This document shows, piece by piece, positions 51,266 through 60,073 of a stretch of DNA of 64,000 bases. The DNA is taken from positions 1,753,501 to 1,817,500 of the forward strand of contig NC_010337.2 in NCBI RefSeq assembly GCF_000019165.1. The letters run 5' to 3'. Below the pieces are notes generated by a model, which did no database searches, was not told the DNA's origin, and was given only the letters and a program-made list of their open reading frames with translations. Made by a program: the position numbers and the translations under genes. Numbering within the stretch: the stretch's first letter is position 1; each line of letters opens with the position of its first letter. Origin of the DNA: Heliomicrobium modesticaldum Ice1 (GTDB taxonomy: Bacteria; Bacillota; Desulfitobacteriia; Heliobacteriales; Heliobacteriaceae).

Positions 51266-51491
51266 GACCGTTCTGATCGCAGAGGAAGACTGTCTGTTTT
51301 CGATTTCGATACAACCCTTATTCTTTTTCTACACGAGGAAATCCTCTGACAAGAATTAAAAATAGTAGCAAAAAATGCTGAGAAGACAGCATCGCTCTTC
51401 CCCTTATTACCGGCGAAGGCAAGCTTTTTATCCCCATTCCTGTTTTCACAGGTTATACTAGAAGGAACAGAAACGATGTGGAGGTTGCCTG

Positions 51492-54080
51492 TTGAAACAG
51501 TTGCCTGAGTTATTAGCGCCGGCCGGCTCGCTGGCGGCGTTGCGAGCCGCCGTTGAAAATGGCGCCGATGCCGTATACCTGGGCGGCAAGCGTTTTGGTG
51601 CTCGCCAGTATGCGGCGAACTTTGACTCGCAAGAGCTCCGGGAGGCGGTCGCCTTTTGTCACCGCAAGGATGTGCGCACCTATGTGACCGTCAACACCCT
51701 GCTCGATGACGAAGAGATGGATGCTTTGCCGGAGTACGTCCGGGATCTCTATGAGGCTGGCGTTGATGCTGTCATCGTCCAGGACATGGGCGTCCTTCGC
51801 GTGATCCGCCGCCTGCTGCCTGATTGGGAGATTCACGCCAGCACACAGATGACGATCAGCAATGTGGAAGGGGCGCGCCTCCTGGCGGCGCAAGGGGTGA
51901 ACCGGGTCGTCCTGGCGCGGGAACTGACCCTGGATGAGATCGCCCAGGTGGCGAAGGAATCGGGCGTTGAGGTGGAGGTCTTTATCCATGGGGCGCTTTG
52001 TATCGGCTACTCCGGCCAGTGCCTCATGTCCAGCTTGATCGGCGGCCGCAGCGGCAATCGCGGCCGTTGCGCCCAGCCTTGTCGTCTCGGCTACGGGCTC
52101 GTCGACGGCACGGGACAGGAGCTGGTGGACCGGCAAAAAGTAGGTCACCATCTGCTGAGCCCCCGTGACATAATGACCTTGGATCTCCTTCCCGATCTGG
52201 TTCAGGCGGGTGTCCGTTCCTTGAAAATCGAAGGGCGCATGAAACGGCCGGAGTATGTGGCCACCGCCGTTCGCCAGTACCGGGAGGCATTGGATCGGCT
52301 GGGCCGGGGAGGTAGAAGGGGTCTCGCTGTCAACGCGGAGGCGGAGCGGGCGCTGCGGCAGATCTTCAACCGCGATTTTTCTGCTGCGTACCTGAGAGGA
52401 AACCCTGGCAGGGATCTGATGAGTTACAAGCGTCCCAACAACCGGGGAGTCTTTCTGGGGCGCGTCATATCTGTAGATTCGCGTCGAGGTCAGGTCTCGA
52501 TCGCTCTGGAAGAGGCCCTCGGCGTCGGCGATGAGATCGAGGCATGGGTGACCCGAGGCGGCCGGACAGCCGTGAAGGTGCAAGGCCTCTGGGTAGGCGG
52601 TGAGATGCGGGAAAAGGCGCTGCCGGGCGAGGCGGCCTTCGTCGAGTGGCGTGGGAAATTGCGCCCGGGCGATCGGATTTTTAAGATCCATGACGAGGCG
52701 CTGGAGGCGCGCGCCCGTGAATCCTATCAGCGGCCGGGCGGCGGACGCCGATTTCCCCTTACGGCACATGTGCGCGCCTATGTAGGTGAACCGGTGGTTG
52801 TCGAATTCCGAGACGCCGAGGGCCGCAGCGGACGGGGCCGCAGCGCCGAGCCGGCCCAGGAGGCGGTGAAGCGGCCGCTGACGGAAGCGGTGCTTCAAGA
52901 GCAGTTGGGCCGCCTCGGCAACACGCCCTTTCGCCTCGACGGAGTGACGCTGGAAGGCGACGGCAAGGCCATGATTCCTTTGCGCCAACTGAATGAGGCC
53001 CGTCGCCAGGCGATCGAGGAACTGGAGACGCTGCGGTGCGCCGGGATGCAAAGACCGCCTATCGATGAAGGTCGATGGCGTCAGGCCCTCGGGGAATTGG
53101 GGCTCGCTGGTCGGTCTGCCGGTCGGAGCGATCTTACAGTGAAGCATCGCACAACGCCCTTGCTCGTCGCCGCCGTCGAAGGGATGACTGCATTGAAAGC
53201 CGCCTTGTCCGCCGGAGTTGATGAGGTGCTGTTGAGCATCGAGGGGTACCGCCACGGGGAACCCTTCCGCTCCGGCGACGAGGCGCTGGCTTTGCAGCTC
53301 TGCCGCGAGGCGGGGGTTTCGGCCGCCATCGCTTTGCCGCGCCTGTTTCGGCCTGAACAGCGTTCTAACGTCGCAGAGAGCATCCGGCGTTGGCATGAGG
53401 CAGGGGCGAGGCAGTTTCTCATCGCCAACCTGGGCTTTTTGGAAGGACTCCGGGAACTGGAAGGCGTGAAGGTGCGCGCCGATTTTCCCTTGTGGGTCTT
53501 TAACGGTCAGGCGGCGCGATTCCTCGCTGAATTGGGGGTTGCCGAATTTACGGTCAGTCCTGAACTCTCCTATGAACAAATGAAGGCGCTGTCCATACAT
53601 GGCCTGCTCCGCGCCGGCGCGCACCGGTCACAGGCGGAGATCATCGTTCACGGCTCCCTGCCGATGATGGTGAGCGAATACTGCGCCATCGGCGCGCTGC
53701 TCGGCGGACGGACGTTGGACAAACCTTGTGACAGCGCTTGCCGCCGTCACCGGGAACTTTATCTGCAAGATCGATTAAACTTCCGCTTTCCTCTCTATAC
53801 AGACGCCTTCTGTCGAATGCATGTGATGAACCCCAAAGACCTGTCCTTGCTGGAAAACCTCCCCGATCTGCTTTCCCTCGGTTTCAGACGGCTGCGCGTC
53901 GAAGGGCGCACTGAGAACGCCGCTTGGTTGAAGTCCGTGCTGCCTGTCTATCGGAAAGCCCTTCAGGCCGCCGCAGCTGGGCGTTGGGATGAAGCCAGCC
54001 TGAGCCGCTGGCGTGCCGCCTTGGAGAAGGTCCACCCGGCCGGGTATACGAAGGGCCATTTGTTCCGAGGGGTGGAGTAG
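51492..54080 (+). CDS. U32-family peptidase with DUF3656-type insertion and second U32 domain
   Basis: 862 aa, cytoplasmic. N-terminal U32 domain (about 5-280): LLAPAGSLAALRAAVENGADAVYLGG, GRCAQPCRLGY with conserved Cys, LKIEGRMKRPEYVA. A central beta-rich region (about 290-500) resembles DUF3656, and a second, weaker U32-like half follows (KVRADFPLWVFNGQAA, CDSACRRHRELYLQDR). Such enzymes are linked to tRNA or cofactor hydroxylation (TrhP/RlhA) as well as collagenase-type activity. TTG start with GGAGG upstream. mutS2 follows 138 bp later, in the same direction. Confidence 0.85.
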   Translation: MKQLPELLAPAGSLAALRAAVENGADAVYLGGKRFGARQYAANFDSQELREAVAFCHRKDVRTYVTVNTLLDDEEMDALPEYVRDLYEAGVDAVIVQDMGVLRVIRRLLPDWEIHASTQMTISNVEGARLLAAQGVNRVVLARELTLDEIAQVAKESGVEVEVFIHGALCIGYSGQCLMSSLIGGRSGNRGRCAQPCRLGYGLVDGTGQELVDRQKVGHHLLSPRDIMTLDLLPDLVQAGVRSLKIEGRMKRPEYVATAVRQYREALDRLGRGGRRGLAVNAEAERALRQIFNRDFSAAYLRGNPGRDLMSYKRPNNRGVFLGRVISVDSRRGQVSIALEEALGVGDEIEAWVTRGGRTAVKVQGLWVGGEMREKALPGEAAFVEWRGKLRPGDRIFKIHDEALEARARESYQRPGGGRRFPLTAHVRAYVGEPVVVEFRDAEGRSGRGRSAEPAQEAVKRPLTEAVLQEQLGRLGNTPFRLDGVTLEGDGKAMIPLRQLNEARRQAIEELETLRCAGMQRPPIDEGRWRQALGELGLAGRSAGRSDLTVKHRTTPLLVAAVEGMTALKAALSAGVDEVLLSIEGYRHGEPFRSGDEALALQLCREAGVSAAIALPRLFRPEQRSNVAESIRRWHEAGARQFLIANLGFLEGLRELEGVKVRADFPLWVFNGQAARFLAELGVAEFTVSPELSYEQMKALSIHGLLRAGAHRSQAEIIVHGSLPMMVSEYCAIGALLGGRTLDKPCDSACRRHRELYLQDRLNFRFPLYTDAFCRMHVMNPKDLSLLENLPDLLSLGFRRLRVEGRTENAAWLKSVLPVYRKALQAAAAGRWDEASLSRWRAALEKVHPAGYTKGHLFRGVE

Positions 54081-54217
54081 GTGGGCGAGCGTGCCCAGCC
54101 CAATACACCCTCTTTTGCCACAAAAGTGTCCTTCACATGTCGCCGAACAGCCCCGATATGTAATACTACGGATATTATGGAACGTAACTGTCTTAGCCCC
54201 CACAAACGGAAAGGGAG

Positions 54218-56608
54218 ATGGAATTGAACGAACGCACCCTGCGCAAGTTGGAATACGACCGCATCCTGGAACGTCTGGCCCAGCATTGTGTCTCCGAGAT
54301 GGGAAGAGAGATGGCCCTGTCGCTCCGGCCCAAAGGGAAGCTCTGGCAGGTTCAGGAGGGGCTCAGCGAGACAACGGAGGCGAAGGAAGTCCTGCGCCTT
54401 CGTCCCAATGTCCCCCTGGCCGCTTTTCACGATATCCGTCCTCACCTCCGCAAAACCGCCGTCGGCGGCATCCTGGAGGCAGCGGAGCTACAGCAGGTGG
54501 CGGCGGCGCTGCGCATCTCCCGCCAGGTCCGCGCTTTTCTGCTCGGCGATGAGAAAAAAGGAGACGACAAAAAAAGCACCCCTATTTTGACGGCGCTGGC
54601 CGAGGGGTTGGGTGTGTACAGGGAAGCAGAGACAGAGATCGATCGCTGCATCGTCGGCGAGGGCGAGGTGGCCGATGACGCCTCGCCGGAACTGCTGAAG
54701 ATTCGCCGGACCATGAAGACCATCCAAAACCGTGTCCGTGAGAAGTTAGATGCCTTGATCCGCAACCCCGATACCCAGAAGTACCTGCAAGACGCCCTCG
54801 TCACCGTCCGGGGCGACCGCTACGTTGTGCCCGTCCGGTCAGAATACCGCAGCCAGATCCCCGGTCTGATCCACGACCAATCGGCGTCTGGGGCGACCGT
54901 TTTTATCGAGCCGATGGCCGTGGTGGAACTGAACAATGAACTGAAGCGCAATCAGGCGGCGGAGCGGACGGAGATCATCCGTATCCTGCGCGACCTGTCC
55001 CTGCTCGTGGCCAAAGACGCTGAGGACATCGGTGTCAGCCTAGAGGTGCTGGCGCGGCTTGACTTCATTTTTGCCAAAGGCAAGCTGTCGGCCCGCATGG
55101 ATGCCGGCGAGCCGGCCGTCAATACACAGGGGAAACTGAAGATCCGGCAGGGACGGCACCCCCTCATCGCCGGAAAGGTCGTTCCCGTCACCATCGAGTT
55201 GGGACATGCCTTCGATACGCTGGTCATCACCGGCCCGAATACGGGAGGCAAGACAGTCACCCTGAAGACGGTGGGCCTTTTGACGCTGATGGCCCAGTCA
55301 GGCCTGCACGTACCGGCAGAGGCGGACACCGAACTGTCGCTTTTCGAACATATCTTTGTCGATATCGGCGACGAGCAGTCGATCGAGCAATCGCTGAGCA
55401 CCTTTTCCTCCCACATGACCAACATCGTCGGCATCCTACAAGAGGTCGGCCCGTCGAGCCTCGTCCTCCTCGACGAACTGGGCGCAGGGACGGATCCGAC
55501 GGAGGGGGCTGCCCTGGCTCAGGCGATCATGGAGCACCTGCTCGCGCGGGGGGCAAAGACAATCGCCACCACCCATTACAGTGAACTGAAGGCCTTTGCC
55601 TACAGCCATGACCGTGTCGAGAACGCCAGCGTCGAGTTTGATGTGGAGACACTGCGGCCCACCTACCGGTTGCTCATCGGCCGGCCGGGCCGCTCGAACG
55701 CCTTTGAGATCTCCCTGCGCCTTGGCCTGCGCGAAGATGTGGTCAAGCGCTCCCGTTCCCTCCTCAGCCAGGAGGAGCGGGACGTGGCCGACCTGATCGA
55801 ACACCTGGAGGCCAACCAGGTGACGGCGGAACGGGAGCGGGAAGAGGCTGAGCGGTTGCGCCGGGAGGCGGAAGAATTGCGGCGCAAACTGGAACAACGG
55901 GAGCAGGCTTTTCGAGAAAAAGAGGCGGCTATCCTGGAAAAAGCACGGGAAGAAGCCTATGCCATCGTCCGCAAGGCGAGGGAGGAGAGCGATCGGATCG
56001 TGCGTTCCCTCCGGGAGATCATGAACCGGGCGCCTGTCAAAGAGGAGATGGCCCGCGCCGAGAGCGAGCGCCAGCGCCTCCGGGAGATCCAGAATAAGCT
56101 GGGCGAGGAGCGGGAGCACCAGGAGGGAGGCGCCGGACCGCTGGCGCTGAAATCGGTGAAGGTGGGCCAGACTGTCTTTGTGCCGCGTCTCAACCAGAAG
56201 GGAACCGTCCTCACGCTGCCCAACCCGCAAGGGGAGCTGCAGATCCAGGCGGGGATCTTGAAACTGAACGTCAAGCTCGCTGAACTGCAGGGGACGAAAG
56301 AGGATAAACCCAAGATCGGCCAGACGGAATATGCGGCCATGGCCCGCGGCAAGGCCAGGGAGATGTCGCGGGAGTTGGACTTCCGGGGGACGACGGCCGA
56401 CGAAGCTATCGAGCTTGTCGAGAAATATCTCGACGACGCCTACCTGGCGGGGTTGGACTCGGTCTGCCTGATCCATGGCAAAGGTACGGGCGCCCTGCGG
56501 GCGGCCATCCGGTCTTACCTGCAAAAACACCGTTATGTCAAGTCTTTCCGCAGCGGTGAACACGGGGAAGGCGGCGTCGGAGTGACTGTGGTGGAATTAA
56601 AGGGATAA
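54218..56608 (+). CDS. mutS2: endonuclease MutS2
   Basis: 796 aa. Acts on branched DNA or stalled/collided ribosomes (the latter shown in Bacillus). Order: N-terminal MutS-like core/lever, ATPase with Walker A GPNTGGKTVT, Walker B LVLLDELGAGTDPTEG and the ATTHYSELK signature, a long coiled coil (about 520-630) and a C-terminal Smr nuclease domain (LDFRGTTADEAI, CLIHGKGTGALR). There is no mismatch-recognition domain. The ATG at 54218 closely follows GGAAAGGGAG; a TTG at 54224 is an alternative. Confidence 0.95.
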   Translation: MELNERTLRKLEYDRILERLAQHCVSEMGREMALSLRPKGKLWQVQEGLSETTEAKEVLRLRPNVPLAAFHDIRPHLRKTAVGGILEAAELQQVAAALRISRQVRAFLLGDEKKGDDKKSTPILTALAEGLGVYREAETEIDRCIVGEGEVADDASPELLKIRRTMKTIQNRVREKLDALIRNPDTQKYLQDALVTVRGDRYVVPVRSEYRSQIPGLIHDQSASGATVFIEPMAVVELNNELKRNQAAERTEIIRILRDLSLLVAKDAEDIGVSLEVLARLDFIFAKGKLSARMDAGEPAVNTQGKLKIRQGRHPLIAGKVVPVTIELGHAFDTLVITGPNTGGKTVTLKTVGLLTLMAQSGLHVPAEADTELSLFEHIFVDIGDEQSIEQSLSTFSSHMTNIVGILQEVGPSSLVLLDELGAGTDPTEGAALAQAIMEHLLARGAKTIATTHYSELKAFAYSHDRVENASVEFDVETLRPTYRLLIGRPGRSNAFEISLRLGLREDVVKRSRSLLSQEERDVADLIEHLEANQVTAEREREEAERLRREAEELRRKLEQREQAFREKEAAILEKAREEAYAIVRKAREESDRIVRSLREIMNRAPVKEEMARAESERQRLREIQNKLGEEREHQEGGAGPLALKSVKVGQTVFVPRLNQKGTVLTLPNPQGELQIQAGILKLNVKLAELQGTKEDKPKIGQTEYAAMARGKAREMSRELDFRGTTADEAIELVEKYLDDAYLAGLDSVCLIHGKGTGALRAAIRSYLQKHRYVKSFRSGEHGEGGVGVTVVELKG

Positions 56609-56900
56609 GGGCATCGACTGGAAGAAGTACCTTGAAGAGGCGCTTGAAAGAGGCGCTCAAAAGAAACGCTTGTAAAGAAGCGCTTTTAAGAAGCAGACAG
56701 AGAAACATAGAAGAACGCCGAAAAGGAGCATCCGGAAGATACTCGGATGAAAAAAGGAACCGGCAACGAGCAGCAATCGCTGACGGTCGCCGGTTCCTTA
56801 AGTTATCGGTGAAGTATTTGCATATAAAAGGGTGCGCTTCATGATGAATGTGGGCCAGTCGGTTTTTCTCTTAACAGAAAAACGGTATCACCGAGCAGTT
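56609..56900. other. intergenic region after mutS2
   Basis: Contains short imperfect repeats of the GCGCTT/AAGCGC type between 56620 and 56700 and a hairpin at 56756-56797 (GGAACCGGC/GCCGGTTCC) with a T6 run on the minus strand, so it probably ends the minus-strand coiled-coil gene and perhaps mutS2. A 70-codon open frame here (56632-56844) looks spurious. Confidence 0.5.
56751..56799. terminator. terminator between mutS2 and the secreted coiled-coil gene
   Basis: 9-bp GGAACCGGC/GCCGGTTCC stem with a complex 24-base loop; T-run on the minus strand (TTTTTT). Confidence 0.65.
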
Positions 56901-57539
56901 TCACTGGGCTGGATCGTCAGCGGTAGAATCGGCGAAAGCGGGCGTATCTGGCGCAGGCGATTGCCGCTGTGCCCCGTTCAGAATCTGGTAACGTTCTTGC
57001 TTTGCCTTCAAGAGTTCTGGGGCCTTTATCAGGATCTGCTGCTTTAGGCTGATTAATTGATCGAGAGCGGCGGAAGCAGCGGTGACATCACCGGACTGGC
57101 GGGCTGCTTTCAAGAGGGCTTTGGTCACTTTCACCTGGTCGTGCAACTGCTTGAGATCAGCGGAAAGGACTTTTTGCGCCTCACCATTGGATTGGACGGA
57201 GGCCCGCAGCGCTTGCGCCTGTTCTTTGGCTAGGTTTCCTTTCAGGGACTGGCGAAGCGACTGGTTGCTTTCCCGCTGTTCCTTGATCTGTCTGTGCAGG
57301 TCCTTCATTTGCTCGTTGAGGTTTTTCAACTGTTCCAGTTTCGGCGCAAGCGCTTCTTTCCAGGCTTGGCGTTGTTCGACCGTCATTTTAATTTTTGGGG
57401 CGTTGTTCTGGGGAGTGTTGATCCCTTCGGCTTCACCGGCGAGCGACGTAGGTGGCGTGCTGGTGGTGTCCGCCGCAAAAGCTGCCGGTGCCATGAGCAG
57501 TACGGCGCCGAGGGTGATGAGGGATAAACATTTTTTCAT
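56901..57539 (-). CDS. secreted coiled-coil protein of unknown function
   Basis: 212 aa. N-terminal signal peptide (about 1-23, AAFA-A end), a short Thr/Pro spacer, then helices rich in Gln/Lys/Leu (MTVEQRQAWKEALAPKLEQLK, then LRASVQSNGEAQKVLSADLKQL and LDQLISLKQQILIKAPELLK). Architecture resembles periplasmic Spy/CpxP-like helical proteins without their LTxxQ motifs, so the family is not assigned. ATG with AAGGAGG upstream. Nearby, the histidine kinase gene lies upstream on the same strand with 70 bp between, so co-expression is possible; envelope stress is a guess. Confidence 0.7.
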   Translation of the reverse strand: MKKCLSLITLGAVLLMAPAAFAADTTSTPPTSLAGEAEGINTPQNNAPKIKMTVEQRQAWKEALAPKLEQLKNLNEQMKDLHRQIKEQRESNQSLRQSLKGNLAKEQAQALRASVQSNGEAQKVLSADLKQLHDQVKVTKALLKAARQSGDVTAASAALDQLISLKQQILIKAPELLKAKQERYQILNGAQRQSPAPDTPAFADSTADDPAQ

Positions 57540-57609
57540 CGTGATTCCTCCTTATTAACCGTTATGTTCTTTCCGGGCAAGGCGCTGTCGTGTCCCGGCG
57601 ATCTTTATT

Positions 57610-59124
57610 CTAGTTGTCGATTGCGGCGCCATTATGGGATGATTGTGGTATTTTTGTGAAAATCGCAGCCACCGGGGCGGTGTTGTTTGCGGCAGAATTG
57701 TGTAAAGGGGGGAGGCGCAGTTCGAAGAGCGCACCGCCCCTGGGTGCGTTCGTGACGGTGATCGTTCCGCCGTGTTTTTCGGCGATGGTCAAGGCGATGG
57801 AGAGTCCCAAACCGGTATCGCCCCGTTTTCCTTTGTAAAAACGCTGGAACAACCGAGGAAGTTCCTGGGGATCGATTCCGTCACCGTCGTCGAGAACCTG
57901 AATGCAATCGGGCGAAGCGGTGACAAAGACATGGTCCTTGGCATGGCGCAGGGCATTGCTCAACAGGTTGATGAGAGCCTGCAGCAGTTTATCTCGATCA
58001 CCGAAAACAAGGTCGGTCGGCGCAAGGCCGCTGGAGGTATGAGAATCGGTAGAAAAGTGGAGCGATTTGCCCAGTTCCAAGGCAAGACCCTGCATTTTTT
58101 CGACTCCTTCGCGGGCTACCTCGGAAAGCGGGAGGGGTTGGAACCGGTACAAGCCGTCGAGCGATTCCAACTTGGACAGGAGGATCATTTCATCGACGAT
58201 CCCCTTCAGTCGCTGGCTCTCGGCGATGATCGTATCGAGCCCTTTTTCCGCTTCTTCTCCTTCGAAGACGCCCTCTTTGATCCCTTCGGCATATCCTTGG
58301 ATGGACATGAGGGGCGTCTTCAATTCGTGGGAAGCTGTTTGCAAGAAGGAGCGCTGCGTTTCATCGTAGCGCTGGATGCGATCTCGCATAAGCGCAAAGG
58401 AGCGGGCGATCTCGCCCAATTCGTCGGCGCGGTCGATAGGCAGTTCCGTATCATAGCGGCGGTGGGCAAGGGCCAGGGCTGCGGCAGACAGATTCCGGGC
58501 GGGGCGGGAGATGGACCGGGAGAAAAAGACGCCGATGACGAGGGCTATCAGACCGGAGAGCAGGAGACCTTTGAACAAGGCACGGTTGATCTGTCGACTC
58601 ATGGCGTCGATGCCTTCCAATTGGGAAAAGAGGAAGAGTCCGCCTATGACGGCGCCGTCTCTGTTGCGCAAGGGAAGGCCGACGGTGACCATGTCCCGGT
58701 CGCGGTCGGTCCAGAGGTCGGACTCTTCACTGCCCCCTAAAACAGTCTTCATTCGCGGGTAGACCAGAACGTCGCCGACAGGAAACCGGCGGGGGCGGTT
58801 TGAGGCGATGATGACGCCTTTATTATCGATGATGACCGATTCGGCGTCGATCAGGTTGGCCAAGACGCGACCTGTCCGCAGTTCCTTCTGTTCCGGCAAG
58901 GCCGATGTTCGTTTGAACATGGTTACGATGACATTGCCCTGTTCGCGCAGGTTCTCTTTTGTTTCGCCTATCAGGAACTGGCGGGTGAGGGTGTTGAAAG
59001 AGGCGCCGACGATGAGAAAGGCCAAAAGCAGAAGGATGAAGTAGCTGATGGTGATCCGTTGGCCTAAAGAAATCTGGAGGAAAGGGCCTGTTTTTTTGTC
59101 CATGCCGTCCATTCCTTTTTGCAT
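57610..59124 (-). CDS. sensor histidine kinase (HAMP, HisKA)
   Basis: About 504 aa. TM1 (about 23-45), extracytoplasmic sensor domain about 46-170 (single Cache-like, DLIDAESVIIDNKGVIIASN, DRDRDMVTVGLPLRN), TM2 near 180-202, HAMP, HisKA with SHELKTPLMS phospho-His, then N-box LLSNALRH, G1 DDGDGID and G2 GDTGLGLSIAL. ATG at 59124 lies just after the response regulator stop (AAAAGGGTAG in between); an inner ATG at 59103 is also possible. Sits in an operon with the regulator (response regulator first). Its ligand is unknown. Confidence 0.9.
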   Translation of the reverse strand: MQKGMDGMDKKTGPFLQISLGQRITISYFILLLLAFLIVGASFNTLTRQFLIGETKENLREQGNVIVTMFKRTSALPEQKELRTGRVLANLIDAESVIIDNKGVIIASNRPRRFPVGDVLVYPRMKTVLGGSEESDLWTDRDRDMVTVGLPLRNRDGAVIGGLFLFSQLEGIDAMSRQINRALFKGLLLSGLIALVIGVFFSRSISRPARNLSAAALALAHRRYDTELPIDRADELGEIARSFALMRDRIQRYDETQRSFLQTASHELKTPLMSIQGYAEGIKEGVFEGEEAEKGLDTIIAESQRLKGIVDEMILLSKLESLDGLYRFQPLPLSEVAREGVEKMQGLALELGKSLHFSTDSHTSSGLAPTDLVFGDRDKLLQALINLLSNALRHAKDHVFVTASPDCIQVLDDGDGIDPQELPRLFQRFYKGKRGDTGLGLSIALTIAEKHGGTITVTNAPRGGALFELRLPPLHNSAANNTAPVAAIFTKIPQSSHNGAAIDN

Positions 59125-59129
59125 TGTGC

Positions 59130-59963
59130 CTACCCTTTTCCTTGGCCTGCTGAAAAAACGTCGATCTTGTACCCATAGCCCCATACGGTTTTGATCTCCA
59201 GGGTGGAACCGCTCTGGGCGAGCTTTTTGCGCAGCCGCTTGACAAGGTCATCGACGGAGCGCAGGTTACCGGCGAAATGGTAGCCCCAGATCTGATCAAG
59301 CAGTTGTTCCCGCGTGAAGACCTTTTTCTTGTGCTTCGCCAGGAAGGAAAGCAAGTCAAACTCTTTGGCTGTCAGGTCGATCTCCCCATTTGGACCTGTG
59401 ATCCGTCGTTCGTCTAGGTCGATCCGTAGATCATGACAGGCGAACCCCGGCGCCACTGTCGTTGGTGTGCCTGTCGCTGCTTGCGCTGCCTCCGATGAGC
59501 CTATCGCCGATTGTAGCGCGTCAGAAACAACAGGCGATGATCTGGCGGTTGGTTCGTTGCCTCTATGCCTCCCCCCATCTGCGGAATTCCCCGCCCTTGT
59601 GTGCCACACCCTGCGCAGGATGTTCTTGACGCGGACCACGAGTTCCCTGGGGCTAAAGGGTTTGGAAAGGTAGTCGTCACCGCCCAACTCCAGGCCCAGG
59701 ATCCGATCAATTTCGTCATCTTTAGCCGATACGATGATGATGGGCACATCGCTGTCACGACGGAGGCGCTTGCAGACATCGAGGCCGTTCGTTCCCGGCA
59801 TCATGATATCAAGGATGACCAGGTCGGGGACTTGTTGCGCATAGGCGGCCAGCAAGTCATCGCCGTTGGTGAAGGTGACCGCTTCAAAACCTTCCTTCTC
59901 CAGGTAACGGCGGATCAGTTCCAAAATCGGCGGTTCATCGTCGGCGATAAAGATCCGGGTCAT
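59130..59963 (-). CDS. OmpR/PhoB-family response regulator with extended linker
   Basis: 277 aa. Receiver domain (1-118) with acidic pocket DDE, phosphoacceptor Asp in VILDIMMPGTNG (about 53) and the PIIIVSAKDD and YLSKPFSP motifs. Winged-helix output domain from about 180 (DLTAKEFDLLSFLAKHKKKVFTREQLL, then RSVDDLVKRLRKKL). The linker (about 120-175) is unusually long, low in order, rich in Ala/Gly/Ser/Thr. ATG with GGGGGAGAG upstream. Cotranscribed with the kinase; probably envelope-related. Confidence 0.92.
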   Translation of the reverse strand: MTRIFIADDEPPILELIRRYLEKEGFEAVTFTNGDDLLAAYAQQVPDLVILDIMMPGTNGLDVCKRLRRDSDVPIIIVSAKDDEIDRILGLELGGDDYLSKPFSPRELVVRVKNILRRVWHTRAGNSADGGRHRGNEPTARSSPVVSDALQSAIGSSEAAQAATGTPTTVAPGFACHDLRIDLDERRITGPNGEIDLTAKEFDLLSFLAKHKKKVFTREQLLDQIWGYHFAGNLRSVDDLVKRLRKKLAQSGSTLEIKTVWGYGYKIDVFSAGQGKG

Positions 59964-59980
59964 AAATCCTCTCCCCCTTG

Positions 59981-60013
59981 AAAAAGAGCCTGAATGGGGA
60001 TGCCTTCAGGCTC
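59981..60013 (-). terminator. terminator of the penicillin-binding protein gene
   Basis: GAGCCTGAA/TTCAGGCTC 9-bp stem with 10-base loop; on the minus strand followed by TTTTTC. Confidence 0.8.
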
Positions 60014-60073
60014 CGGACGCAAAGTGAACGTAAGCCGATGATCGGCTTTTCTGTTGACGGCGTGCGGCGTTGT

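Larger units (their letters stand above)
51132..51491. other. divergent intergenic region, cydAB and U32 peptidase
   Basis: 360 bp. Holds the cydA promoter (51217-51245, minus strand), a palindrome (51247-51265), an AT-rich stretch (51320-51380) and the leader of the U32 gene with a possible -10 TATACT near 51455. No gene is seen. Confidence 0.7.

Noticed and set aside
51513..53624. A 703-codon minus-strand open frame opposite the U32 gene
   Set aside because: High G+C makes long antisense frames common; codon use and composition are unlike a protein, and the plus-strand gene is convincing.
56632..56844. A 70-codon frame after mutS2
   Set aside because: It lies on short GCGCTT/AAGCGC repeats and across a terminator hairpin; composition is Arg/Lys-rich without a ribosome site.
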